From the NCBI GenBank assembly GCA_002286715.1, contig NSJX01000089.1, positions 1-64,000 of the forward strand: a stretch of 64,000 nt of DNA. The letters run 5' to 3'. The notes beneath the pieces were generated by a model. That model was not told the origin of the DNA. It saw only the letters and a list, made by a program, of their open reading frames with translations, and searched no databases. Position numbers and translations under genes: made by a program. Numbering within the stretch: the stretch's first letter is position 1; each line of letters begins with the position of its first letter. This document shows, in pieces, positions 26,978-37,450 of the stretch. Source of the stretch: Dentipellis sp. KUC8613 (lineage: Eukaryota; Basidiomycota; Agaricomycetes; Russulales; Hericiaceae).

Positions 26978-28430
26978 ATGACAACCAGCCCGCCCCCCGC
27001 CGCCCAGCCCACCGTCGTCGTCCCCAAACCCGAACGGCCTTCTGCTGGTGGCCGCTTTCCCTCCCTGAACCAGCTCGCCGCGCGCATCAATGCCAACCAG
27101 TCTGCTCCCGCTCCCGCTCCTGCAGGCGGCTCTAACAATGCACGCCCGCGCCTCGCCGCCTCACTTCTCCGCACGGGCTCTGCTGCATCTGTATCCACGG
27201 CCACGTCTGCGGGTGACTCTGTCGCCGTGAACGTGCCCACGACACGCTCGACGTCGCCCGCCGCGCTCTCGACATCTCCGCCGAACTCGACCACCGGCTC
27301 TGTCAACGGCGACCCTGGAGAGCCGCTCACCACCGAGAAGGTGGAGAAGCTCGATCAGGAGACCGCCACGCCGCCCGCCGCGAATGCGCAGGAGGCCGCG
27401 AAGAAGAAGGTAAAGGGCTACAAGAACATCCCCAGCCTCGACGCCATCACCGCGCACTATGCGCGCACGCGGACGCTCAGTGTCGACGGGACTGCGATGC
27501 CGCCTGAGGCAGAGTCGATCCCCGACCCGCAGACACCGGGTGTCATGACGAAGGCACCCGAGCATCCTCTGCAGTACACCTGGTGCGTTTCATCTCGCGT
27601 GATGTGGAGCGCGGGCGCTCATGGCGCGGCGCAGGACCATCTACCACGACACCAAGTCCAAAATGCCGTTCACGCCCGCCACGGCCGACGGGCTGCATCC
27701 CCAGCCCGCAGAGGCGGGCGACTACGAGGCCGGCCTGACGACGATCGGCGACTTCGACACCGTCGAGTCGTACTGCCGGTACTTCAACTGGCTGAAGCCG
27801 CCGTCCAAGCTCGACCGCAACTCGAACTACCACCTCTTCAAGCTGGGGATCAAGCCGATGTGGGAGGACGCCGCGAACGCGCAGGGCGGCAAGTGGGTGC
27901 TGACGATGAAGAACAACCCCGCGCTGCTCGACCGCTGCTGGCAATGGCTCACGATGGCGCTCGTCGGCGAGGAGCTCGACGAGGGCGACGAGATCTGCGG
28001 TGCGGTCGTCAGCCTGCGCAGCAAAGTCGACCGTATCCAGCTCTGGACGCGCTCGAAGGACGACGTCGAGAAGATCAACGGCATCGGGCGCAAGCTCGTC
28101 AAGCTCCTCGACGTATCCGAGGCTGACGGCATCGGCCTCGAGTTCCAAGTGCGTCTCTTACCCTTACCCTTGTCGCACTGTTACTGATATGCCTCGTCTT
28201 AGTACAACACGGAGGACCGGCCGCAGCCGAACAAGTTCCTCTCCATCCAGGCCGTGCCCCAGTCCTCCTTCCGCCCCGCATTCCACAACAAGTCCGGCAG
28301 CATCACGAGCCCCGTGTCCGCCGACGGGCCTAACAGCGCAGGCCCCGGCGGCGCCTTTGCCGGCTTTGGCGTCGGCGGCGGCGGCGTGCTGGGCGGCGGC
28401 GCCTCCGCCTGGCGCGGCAAGCGCTCCTAA
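26978..28430 (+). CDS. eIF4E-family cap-binding protein, class II (4EHP-like)
   Basis: A cytoplasmic mRNA 5'-cap binding protein. Exons 26978-27582, 27635-28148 and 28203-28430 give 448 residues in one frame, starting MTTSPPPAAQPTVVVPKPER. The first ~185 residues are low-complexity Ala/Pro/Ser. The eIF4E fold runs from EHPLQYTWTIYHD through GDFDTVESYCRYFNWL, NYHLFKLGIKPMWEDAAN and GKWVLTMK to GEEICGAVVSLR and RIQLWTRS. The second cap-stacking Trp (KPMWED) is present. The first falls on Tyr (GDYEAGL), as in 4EHP/eIF4E2 rather than canonical eIF4E. A Gly-rich tail ends ASAWRGKRS. An in-frame ATG 33 nt upstream (26945) is possible but weaker. This is probably a translational repressor or modulator, not the main eIF4E. 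Confidence 0.92.
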
Positions 28431-29040
28431 GCGACACCTCCATCTTCACCTGCACGACCACCATTCAACATATTCACATCCCGTATTTATTGATTCCCGC
28501 TCGTGTTCGTTTCCTCCACTCCCATTCTCAACCCCTTGCATCATTGTATTGCGCGAAGACCAGATCTCTGTTGTGGGTATCCCGTTTGCGTGCGCTTTTA
28601 GGCCCGATCTCGAAGACGAAGATGAAGATGAAGGAAAGAGAGGAGGGAGGGAGGGGAGAAAGGAAGATGTTTTGGCCTGTTGTACGAGTGGCTCGATGGA
28701 CTTCAGGTGTGTATCTGCAGCCGATAGTCGTTTCTCGAACTGGTACCGGCATTCCAGGCTTCGTGGTATGAAGTTGAAGTATGGGCGTAGGTATATCGAT
28801 ATCAAAGAGCAGTAGGAGTAGAAGTCAGTAGTCAGTAGTTATGGTGTATTGTAGGCGTTTGGGTCGTCTATTGCATCGACAGGCTTTTTGGGTTCCTTGC
28901 ATCCTCCCCGCACAGTCGAAAAAAAGAATGCTTTGCAATTTCGGCCGTCTGGTATTGTGCAAATCGTTTCCCATACCTGTGGTCGGTCCACGGTGTAGGA
29001 ATGCGTTGGCGATTTATTTTTTTGAGAAAAAGAGGGAGGG
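28431..29040. other. 3' flank of eIF4E-like gene with polypurine tract
   Basis: This contains 3'-UTR-like sequence, with a GA-rich run near 28612-28670 (GAAGATGAAGATGAAGG then GGGAGGGAGGGG). No gene is seen. Confidence 0.45.
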
Positions 29041-29174
29041 TGCCCCCGCCAGGCTCGAACTCGGGAACACATCAGGACCATCAGCGGGCGCTTATCATCC
29101 GACCAGCAGCTGCAGCCTGCGATCAGGGCACCACACGCGAGGCGCATGCTCAACCAAGTGAACTAGACGGGAAC
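29041..29174 (-). tRNA. tRNA-like Pol III unit, probably a tRNA pseudogene or tRNA-derived element
   Basis: On the minus strand the 5' end GTTCCCG pairs fully (with G-U pairs) with CGGGGGC at the 3' end, followed by A and CC. An A-box-like TAGTTCACTTGG sits in a D arm whose stem GTTC/GAGC pairs. A B-box-like AGTTCGAGCC lies in the T arm. A T5 run follows within about 12 nt, as a Pol III terminator would. Against a functional tRNA: the T-stem 3' strand lacks one C needed to pair with CCGAG, two extra bases separate the acceptor and D arms, and the middle ~75 nt does not give a clear anticodon arm (intron or decay). The amino acid cannot be assigned. Confidence 0.4.
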
Positions 29175-29571
29175 ATTAGTGTGACGTGGTAATGTGTCTA
29201 TGAGTCGTTGTTTCAGCGTCCTGTAAGGGCAAAATGTTGTCCGCGAAGTTGGCTCGGGTTGGGTTCCGGGAGACTTGGAAGTGAAGATAGCTGGCACTGG
29301 TCGTATGCACCTGCTGTTGGGAATCATGAAACTGGGTCAAACCACAAAGCGGAGATCAACTCGGTGGCATTCAAACGAAACGTACAAATACATTCATAGC
29401 CGGATCTAGTAGACGGTAACATATATCAGAATCGCGCGAAGCAAAATGAAAGCCGTATTCGAAAAGCATAAGGATAAGACAGAACCCGAGAATAAATTAC
29501 TCAAAGCACGAGAGCTAGCAAGAACAGAGCATCGACACAATCAAGAAACCAACTCAACCCCCGAAAGCCAC
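29175..29571. other. Intergenic, 3' flank of seven-TM gene 2
   Basis: The sequence is A-rich towards 29440-29560, with no supportable gene. The plus-strand ORF at 29446-30177 is antisense to seven-TM gene 2. Confidence 0.45.
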
Positions 29572-30976
29572 TCATACACTATTGTCCGCAGAATCGTCCG
29601 GATGGTGTGCCTTCTGCGAGGCCGACTCATCTTCAGCACTCGTCTCCTCCCCACCGTCAGCTTGCGTCGTGATATGGATCGCCACTGGTGTGACCGGCAC
29701 GGTCGACAGCGCCACGCTCGCATCTGCGTCCTTACGGAACTTTATGCCAAGTATGCCTATGCTGCGGGAGAACTGAGAGCGCCTTTTCGACGTCCGCGAC
29801 GTGGTGAGGGTGCTGAGGTCGTCCATCGAGTGGCCGATGCGGTAGAATTTGACTTGAAGGATGAGGAGACAGAAGATGATGGGCTGCGTAGCAATGCGCG
29901 ACTGGTCAGAATTAAATTGTCAACTTGGCGAGGAGATGCGTACCACGAGCGGACAGATGACGTCGACGGCAATGTACTGCCCATTAGAGTCCGCGAAGTA
30001 CGTGCCTATGAAGGCGAGCAGACTGGAGGTGTATATCACGCCCGTCTCGATGATCGCAAGGAGCACGGGAAACAGGCTATTCAGGCTCGTGTGGAAACTC
30101 CCGGACGAGTAGATTTTCCATGCGATAGCAACTGTGTACCGGTAAGCATCCCACCCAAGTGCATCTGGAATGAATGAGAAGACATACTGTTGCAGTATAT
30201 GACGGTGACGAGCATGAGTAGGTGGAATGACTTGATCCAGCGGCTGGGAACCCCGAAGACGCTCGAGTTTGGGGCCTCATGGCGCGATTCTTCCTGTGTG
30301 TTCAAGATCATACACGCACATACTTCAGGAGAGCGTGAACATTCATAAAAAATTCAGATAAGAGAATAGCATACTGAAACCCGAGACCATCAGAACTATC
30401 GGCAGGATGATCGCCGACTTTTTCTTCCCATACACGACGTAGCAGCGCCATATCTGTGAAAAAAAATCAGCGTCTGCGTCGATAGATGAAATAGAAGGAC
30501 CCTGCATTGACGCTGTCCCCCAGCACCGTCTGGAGAATGAATATGCTCATTTTCCCGATGAACACGCGGTCGCCTATGTTCGCAAAGAACTGGGACGGCC
30601 CGCCAGGGTACCTATCCCTGAAGAGGATGAACCCTTCGAACGCGCGTACCAACGCAATGATAACATGCTAATGAATTGACAAAACAAGTAAGCCTCCAAG
30701 CACCCACTATAAAAATAATTTCGTTATCTTACCGCCGTCGCGAGCACCAGCATGAGCAGCAGCGCCCCCAAGAGCCGTTTGTGCATGAGCCCGCCCTCAG
30801 CCCTAGAGCGCAGAAAGACCAAGGTCGTGACGACGCCCATAGTCATACACATCCCTATTGCCAATTAGCCGATGTGCCTGATCAACAACTCGGAGGTTTT
30901 ACTGGGAGGACGTACCGTACATGATGCATTCCGCGAACAACGCCGCAAGGACCGCACGATCGAGGGCAAACACCAT
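29572..30976 (-). CDS. Seven-TM integral membrane protein, agaricomycete family (copy 2)
   Basis: Paralogue of the gene at 20780. It starts MVFALDRAVLAALFAECIMYG, then GMCMTMGVVTTLVFLRSR, HKRLLGALLLMLVLATA, VRAFEGFILF...QFFANIGD and FILQTVLGDSVN-IWRCYVVYGKK. Next come SAIILPIVLMVSGF, then SFHLLMLVTVIYCNS, AIAWKIYSSGSF, FPVLLAIIETGVIYTSSLLA and PIIFCLLILQVKFY. The cytosolic tail includes TTSRTSKRRSQFSRS and an acidic end (GGEETSAEDESASQ), with TGA at 29572-29574. The exon plan (GDSVN-IWRC junction, split YG-M start) matches copies 1 and 3. No disabling mutation is seen. Function is unknown. Confidence 0.82.
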
Positions 30977-31055
30977 GACTGCTGCGGGCCAGATCTCAGC
31001 GGGGACCGTAGGCGCGTCGCTTGCCCTCCAGAGCGGGGGCGGTCCAGAGCATGCG

Positions 31056-31062
31056 CCTTATA
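31056..31062 (-). promoter_or_regulatory. TATA-like element of seven-TM gene 2
   Basis: TATAAGG on the minus strand, about 80 bp upstream of the ATG at 30976. Confidence 0.45.
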
Positions 31063-31937
31063 TTCCGCAGGCAGGTGGAGCTGATGGAGGATATTTCGAG
31101 GTCGGCGGTGCGTGGAGGGACGAAAGCAGCTGGGAGGAACGGAGATCAAGGAGCACTCAAGACTCAATCTGCCATGTCTCCTGACCAAGGCGCATACGGA
31201 CACGCCCGTGTGAGCTGGGGCGCGACAGCCGTGGGACGCGCGAAGGTGCGAAGCGAGGCCTGGTGATACGCCACAAAGCTGCGTGCAGCCTGCGCGCTTC
31301 GCCATATCGTTTTGAAACGAGATAGAAGACGCGTGCCGTTGTGTGTAGCAACTCGCGCTGATGAGGCATCTCGTCATCAGTACAGCTGTATACATATATA
31401 GCGCGCATGACGCACTCACCACGGTCTCGTCCACATGCCTTCTGTGCGCAATGTCCTGCAGAAAGAGAGAACGGTCGAGTCATCTATGATACATCGTACG
31501 AAGCGTCACCAGCAATATGGTATATCAGCAACGCATCAACCTGTGCGGGACAGAAGTGTTCGAATGCAGAAACAGATATCCTTATAGTACATACCTGGGC
31601 GCGAGATGTTCACAAGAACTGCATGCGCGTTACGCAGTAAGGATCAAGACATGAGAGAAAGCTACTAACACAAGGGTCCCCTGCTGGGGAGCCACCCGGA
31701 GCTCCAGCATGATGGGAGGCCATAAGATATTTTAGACAACATCCCATATTTCCTCCCTGATGGACAAGAGACAGTATGTGTACACGCACCACCAAAGGAG
31801 TGATGAGGCCCACGACATGTAGGCTCGCAATTTGCCTGTATTCGTCAAGATGTGATCGAGTTTACGGTATGTGTCCAGCAGCCATTGCAAACGTTTGGGA
31901 AGGAGTAGTATTCATGTCTGATGACGTTCAAAGCAAA
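31063..31937. other. Intergenic, upstream of seven-TM gene 2
   Basis: No supportable gene. Minus-strand ORFs at 30865-31483 have no recognisable motif and overlap the promoter of seven-TM gene 2. Confidence 0.4.
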
Positions 31938-33051
31938 TTAGTCAAGAGCACGCATCCGTACACTGAGAAGCGTCTGCCATTCTTTCTTGCCCTGGCCATT
32001 CTCAGGCAGTTCGATAAGGGCACGCAGAACGATTCTGTCCAATTCGATGGCATCCGGACCGAGCCTCCATTTTCTGCAAGCTTCGAAATTCTCATCCATG
32101 TCTGGCTCTGCGACCTTCGTTGAATAGCGATGAAACGTCAACAGTTCTGATACGAAGACAGACATCACTTACGTCGATGTGCTTTTTGAACGCTTTGACC
32201 AGTCCTTTGACTAGGTAAGAGCGTCGACATTGGTACGTCTGATCTTGCCCCGCAATCGACAGATTGCTGAGCGGCAGAGGCAGAGTGTATACTCGTGTCT
32301 GATAGCCCGGCCACTTGGTCGTGAAGATAGCCAAAGAACATATAAGCATAGCGCGGGATGGAGTACAAGAGGATATTGACGCTCACCGCTATGCAAATCC
32401 TGATTCTTTCAGTGTGGCTGCTCAAGACTATGGCTTCCTTCTCGTACAAAATCTGTGTTCGGATCTCATGGTCAAGCATATCCGCGAGGCATACCCCATC
32501 GACAGGGCTAGAAGAGCCAATTTGAGTGCAAAATGATATGAGGACTTGGTCAGTGCCAGAGATAGAGTCGGGTAGCCGCTGTGGAAGCGCCACAACGACA
32601 GAATAGGGCGACGGCTGCATGCTGCTCAGGCGCGTGGCAATGCATAGCATTCGAAATAGACGACAACTGCGCTGCCACTGCAGAGGGATTCGAATGGAAG
32701 ATTATCATTGGCTTTGAGCTCTATATGCGAGATCGTATGAGGCGTACCTCATCGAATGAATTGGTAGACCAGGAATCGTCCTCCGGGGTGGGCCGCTTTT
32801 TCGGAAGTGGCGTACGCGATTGTCGCCTTCTTGGTTGTCGTGAACGGGAAGCCGCGAGCAATGGGGAAAAACAGCGGGACATACCGAGAGCGGCGTGCAA
32901 GCCGAGTTACTGAATTCCTGCTCCCTCGTGGCCGGTCATCTTCTCCTCGAGTCGAATCCACCGGTGCGGCCTCACTCTCATCGTCGGCGACTTCAGAAAA
33001 GCGGGGACCTCGGCATGCACAGCCCTGAGAAGCAATAGCTGGGGGTGTCAT
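31938..33051 (-). CDS. WPGY-motif protein 1, basidiomycete family of unknown function
   Basis: Splicing on the minus strand gives one frame through the last exons: PKKRPTPEDDSWSTNSFDE, then WQRSCRLFRMLCIATRLSSM and ADMLDHEIRTQILYEKEAIV. After HTERIRICIA a GTGAGC intron follows, then WPGYQTRVYTLPLPL, SYLVKGLVKAFKKHIDVAEP and FEACRKWRLGPDAIELDRIV. It ends with ALIELPENGQGKKEWQTLL and stop TAA at 31938. The layout matches the gene at 34008-35548 block by block: a short helical motif, a [WY]PGY-like motif, a helix with KAF/LIQ, then a W/YRIG-type motif and a terminal W. The start (MTPPAIASQGCACRGPRF at 33051) and first intron are uncertain. I do not recognise a biochemical function. Confidence 0.6.
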
Positions 33052-34007
33052 GGCTCATACAAAAAGCAGATCCTTGGGTTTTATAGAGTGAGCGAGTGCA
33101 ATAAGTTGAACAAATAAACGGAGTCCGCCTTATGGAACTGGCGGGGAATTGGGAGAAGCGCGTCCTGTGAGCAAAGCGGTACGTGCGTAGCACGGACAAG
33201 AGAGAACAATGAAAGCTGAAGAGCCCTCGCAACCAGCGCACATCTATACTGAACGAAGACGTCAGCCCACTGCATCGAGGAACAAGGCAAAAGCACAAAC
33301 CTAATATGGCGGCACCCAAAACTTCAAGGACAAAGCGTGCAGTACGTGTAAACGGCTTGCACACTGACCACATGTGAACAACGTGTCCGCATGCTCTGCC
33401 GGACGCCTCCAGCTGATGCAAACCAGTACATCTATCCAACGTCGGACGCCTTAGCGGCGATCAGAGACGTGGTATTCGTCTAAAGAGGCCGCGAATGCTG
33501 CGCACTAGTATCAGTGCGCAGCAAAGAGGCGTAAGAGGTGGCGGCGAGCAACTGTGTTCTCATAACGCCACCGCAAAAAATGAGACGGTTATATGAGCCG
33601 CAAAGTTCCACATTGCCAGAAGGCGCATATGGTGTCTCGCAACGGCGGAATGGGTTGTGTTTCCGTCCGAGTAAGATGCAACCAAGATAGCCTAGAAAAG
33701 TGGAAATGACGGCGAACTTCACAAGAAGAGTCGTCGACAGCTCGCTGGCGCTGGTCAAGATCATATCGGCAGTTGCCGGCACCTACAACACCAGCATCTG
33801 GCTGCAGATATCTATGTTTGACGTCCAGCTTGAAGCTCTCATTCCTAGTACTTCGGAATGCAGTATTTTGTTCCGAAATTTGTTTGGCTTAATCATATAT
33901 AGAGCGTAGTATGTACAACATCGTTGCCTAAACATGAGCATACACAGTAACATCGAAGCGGCCCCCGGAAAAATTCCACCATACCTGCTGCGGGCTTCCT
34001 TTCCAAA
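33052..34007. other. Intergenic between the two WPGY-motif genes
   Basis: Minus-strand stretches with hydrophobic coding character (VKFAVISTFLGYLGCILLG near 33700, and ARFVLEVLGAAIL near 33320) suggest remnants of a membrane-protein gene. I could not join them into a supported model. Confidence 0.35.
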
Positions 34008-35548
34008 CTAGAAATCTTTCTGAGTACTAGGTGTCTCGATTATGGAAACGATCGGGTACAGCTTCAGCACCCAGGTATCCTCCCATGTTTGATAAATCCT
34101 GCTGAAAATAACCTGGCCCAACCCAACCCCACCGCGCCCTATTCTGTACGGAGATTCTGGGCCTTTCACGCCGGCCGCCATCTGCTCATGCCAACGCTCA
34201 TTTGTCGGAATCATGAACAAGCTGCAAGCGAGACTCACATTCATAAACTCGCAGACGATGGAGCAGATCTGTATCAGTAGCTGTCCGCGCGTGAGGGTGT
34301 ACCTACGGGTTTGACTTTCTGCAGGCTCTGCAGAAATTGTGACGCCTACAGACAACACTGGGTATTCAGGATACTTTATTCGTTTCAGCATGAATGGATT
34401 CAGCATCACGCACGAATCAAATATTTGTCCTGAGCTCACCGAGATTAAGAGGATAAAGGACTCCTTGGACATGTCGATGACGACAGCGTCGGCGTCCTCG
34501 ACTTTGGTGTTAAATCCTGGGTCGAGACTCACGAAATCCCGGATGGGCACTCCATTGAGGCAGAATTTCATGTTGCCTCGTCTCCGAAAGCAGGGGAACT
34601 GGATACTGCGGTTCTGGTCACCCGTACCAGATGGTGGCATCAAAGATGCGAAATTCCCTCGGGCAGGCTGAGGCAGGCCGTTGTCGGTCCCGAGAACCAC
34701 TCGCTGGTTGGGAATGAGCACACTCTTGAGAGGGCCCAGAGGGGATGAAGGCACCGAACTCACTGGCAACATCGACTGATTGGGGGTACCCGTGAAGATT
34801 GGAGTCCAGACGTACCGCGAATTGGCATCCTGGACCCTACAAACATATTGATAAAGCCAGATTTACTGCAAGCATTCACCCGGCCTACCTGGGCATGTAC
34901 GACGCTGCAAGTTGGCCACTCGTTTGATTATACGCATATTGCCGCTCATTTGGGCGGTTATACGGCTGTGGAACGTGCTAAGTCAGTGCTACCTCTGACT
35001 AAATCACGAAAAGACTGACGTTGAAGCGGTGCTGAAGGTGTTGCCGCCGGATTGCACCGTACTGTTGATGGGGTATTGTCGCGTAGTCTTGCTGGAGCGC
35101 ACTAGAAAAAATACATGGTTCAAAGAAATTCGAGAACCCGCTGACGAGCTTACCGCGGCGTTCGAATTCGTAGATCACCTGTCATCGAAGAGCCTGCTGC
35201 CACATGGTTGATATTCGCTGGCATCCATGGCAATTCAAGAATCGGTTCCTGGTGTATCGGATTGACAGGGGTATGTGGTGAATGCTAGAGAAATCTTCAG
35301 CTTTGGCGAGCCATAACGCGAGGTAGATTTCATACACTTTGAGTTTGTGCGCCTCCCGTCTGTAGAGTGACGATAGGGTGCAACGACAGCTGAAGCCAAG
35401 TGCAACTGTTAGCGAGAAATGCTTGTACAAGAGACGCGATACACACATCATAGTTCGTCTCTCCTGCTATGTCTCCCGTTTGAGGGGACGGCGTGTTCGA
35501 CCTCTCGGAACCAGAATCATCTTGCGATAGAGGATTGGGAGAACTCAT
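34008..35548 (-). CDS. WPGY-motif protein 2, basidiomycete family of unknown function
   Basis: A multi-exon gene from MSSPNPLSQDDSGSERSNTP (35548) to a TAG at 34008-34010. The N-terminal half is disordered and Gln/Asn/Pro-rich (YAYNQTSGQLAASYMPR, GNFASLMPPSGTGDQNRS). The C-terminal half is folded-looking: NGVPIRDFVSLDPGFNTKVE, DADAVVIDMSKESFILLIS, then after an intron YPEYPVLSVGVTI, RYTLTRGQLLIQICSIVCEF, PYRIGRGGVGLGQVIFSRIY and TWEDTWVLKLYPI. The hydrophobic strand followed by a WPGY/YPEY motif and the RIG...G motif match the gene at 31938-33051. Several upstream splice sites, especially between about 35180 and 35500, are uncertain. No catalytic motif is visible. Confidence 0.6.
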
Positions 35549-36439
35549 GCTGTTCTGCGCAAGGATAGTCAGAAAGTTTGGGAGGTCGGGAGGTCCCCAT
35601 TTATACACCGCTTGCGGGCGCACGTATCGAAATCCTATGAGAGCAGCAAAGCTCGCGCCTCGCGATACGCCTCCGCAGGTACCTCATGATCGCAAAAGCG
35701 TAGAGGAAACGGAAATAAATCCCTGTGCCTATCAAACCACAAAGCGTCCCGTCAAGGCGAGAAGCAGAATCGCGACGTGGATGGAGTAGTCGCGGAAGAT
35801 GGAGGATGAAAGAAGCCGGAATGCACTGCTTGGGCGGCTTGAAGACAAGTTCTCATTCCCGAGACGGATCCAGCGCGGGCTCAACGTCGATGAGTGCGAT
35901 GCTGGTTCTTGACGGGCTGAACGCTTTGGCTTCCTAGGATCCTTATGCGTACTTCATACTTCATACACGCCGTGGAGCTTACGGGTGGCGGCAATAGAAG
36001 AGAAGGAACAGCTGTTCGAGAGAGTCGTGTTCTAGAGTGTGGCGGCAATGGCAGAACTGCAACATGATGGACCGAGTCGCATGAGCGGTTTTGTACATCA
36101 CGGCGGATTCCTGGTAGAAGTTCAAGACGAATCACAGTATACGTCAGCTTCAGACAACAGAAGAATTGCTCACAGTCATGTCAGATACCATCAGTGCGAG
36201 CGCATTGTCTGAAATCCTAATACGTCTTCGATTGAGCCCGACATGCGCGCGCCCGTCTGTGTTCTGAGAGCTCAGCCCAGTCTTCCTTTGCAGAGGCGTC
36301 CTGTAATGCGTTTCGGAAGCTATCCGGGTGGACAGAAGGCAGTGAGAGATGAAAGATGAGAATGTTGAGAAAAAATACAGTCGCGGCTGACATGCTGTTC
36401 AGCGCGGCGACCTGGACAACGATGTAAATCATGACAGAG
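35549..36439. other. Intergenic upstream of WPGY-motif protein 2
   Basis: No supportable gene. A minus-strand ORF of 143 codons (36217-36648) runs from here into the ~345-bp array. Part of it (VLIRGSPFADLCVGRKAEAYS) recurs in the next unit as VLIRGSPVANLFIGHKVEAY, so it is probably a relic coding exon. Confidence 0.35.
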
Positions 36440-37450
36440 TACGCTTCCGCCTTACGCCCAACACAGAGATCGGCAAAGGGAGAACCACGTATCAAAACTG
36501 CACCCTCCAGCATGCCTTCAACTCTATAGGTCACACGACTGCCTAAGACATTGCGGACGCTTGAGTATCGACAGGGTCCGTATACGCAGGCTGACGGAAG
36601 CAAACGTACTGTTAAACTCGACCCAGCATTTTCGCACCTATCTGCCATCTCTGCAACCCTGCATGCTCATCGTCAGAAGATTCCTTCGTGATAGAGATCG
36701 TGTATGGTCTTTCTAGGGGAGTCGTGCACGAGATCGCCGTCCGCACTGAACCTAGAGTACAACGGGCATGCTGCTCAACGCGGCGTGTAAGCTTCCACCT
36801 TATGCCCAATAAATAAATTCGCAACAGGAGAGCCACGTATCAAAACCGTACCCTCTATCATACCTTCAGCTCTAAAAGCCAAAAAAAAACACCTGACATA
36901 CAGTATTCCGGAAGTTTGAGCCCTATGGACAGGCGACGCGTCAAATGGATCGACCGCAATCGTTCACATCGACGTTCATCTGTAAGAAGGCACTTTAGCG
37001 CAAGCCCAGGAGGACCACCTGAGCGCTAGCAACATGATATACGATCTACGCACGAAGAATATCCACCAGCGTTAACGTCACAATCCGTATGTATACGCGT
37101 ACGCACCTCAGGCTCTGAGAGCCGCTGTATTAGCATAACCTCCCACCAGCCTCCTCCCTCTCCAAAGTCTCGCTTAGCGTCTTCCTAGGGGCCTTCAACG
37201 TTCACAAGTGACAACTGTTGTCCATAAGGAGGCCGTATTGAATGCGCACTACCCGTAGTAATCGCTGTCTCCAGAGCATACACTGGCGGAAGCAAACGTA
37301 CCGTCTCGTCATTTCCTCACGTATCTTCCGCCTCTGCAACCCTGCACGCTCATCATCATCATCCGCGAAATGACCCTTCGCGATAGAGATCCTGTACGGT
37401 CCTTAGAGCTTAGAATCGTACACGACGTGCAAGTTCAACCTATTAGAGTA
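36440..37450. repeat. Decayed tandem array, unit about 345 bp
   Basis: Several separate blocks recur at one or two unit lengths. The block at 36445-36500 recurs at 36792-36848 (offset about 348). The block ending GGAAGCAAACGTAC at 36596-36609 recurs at 37288-37301 (offset 692). The block CTGCAACCCTGCATGCTCATC at about 36651 recurs near 37334 (offset 683). The block near 36710-36760 recurs near 37405-37455. This suits three diverged units. On the minus strand one block keeps a similar peptide in two units, so the array may derive from a duplicated exon. Confidence 0.6.

Noticed and set aside
29446..30177. 243-codon plus-strand ORF
   Set aside because: It is antisense to the last exons of seven-TM gene 2 and shows no domain.
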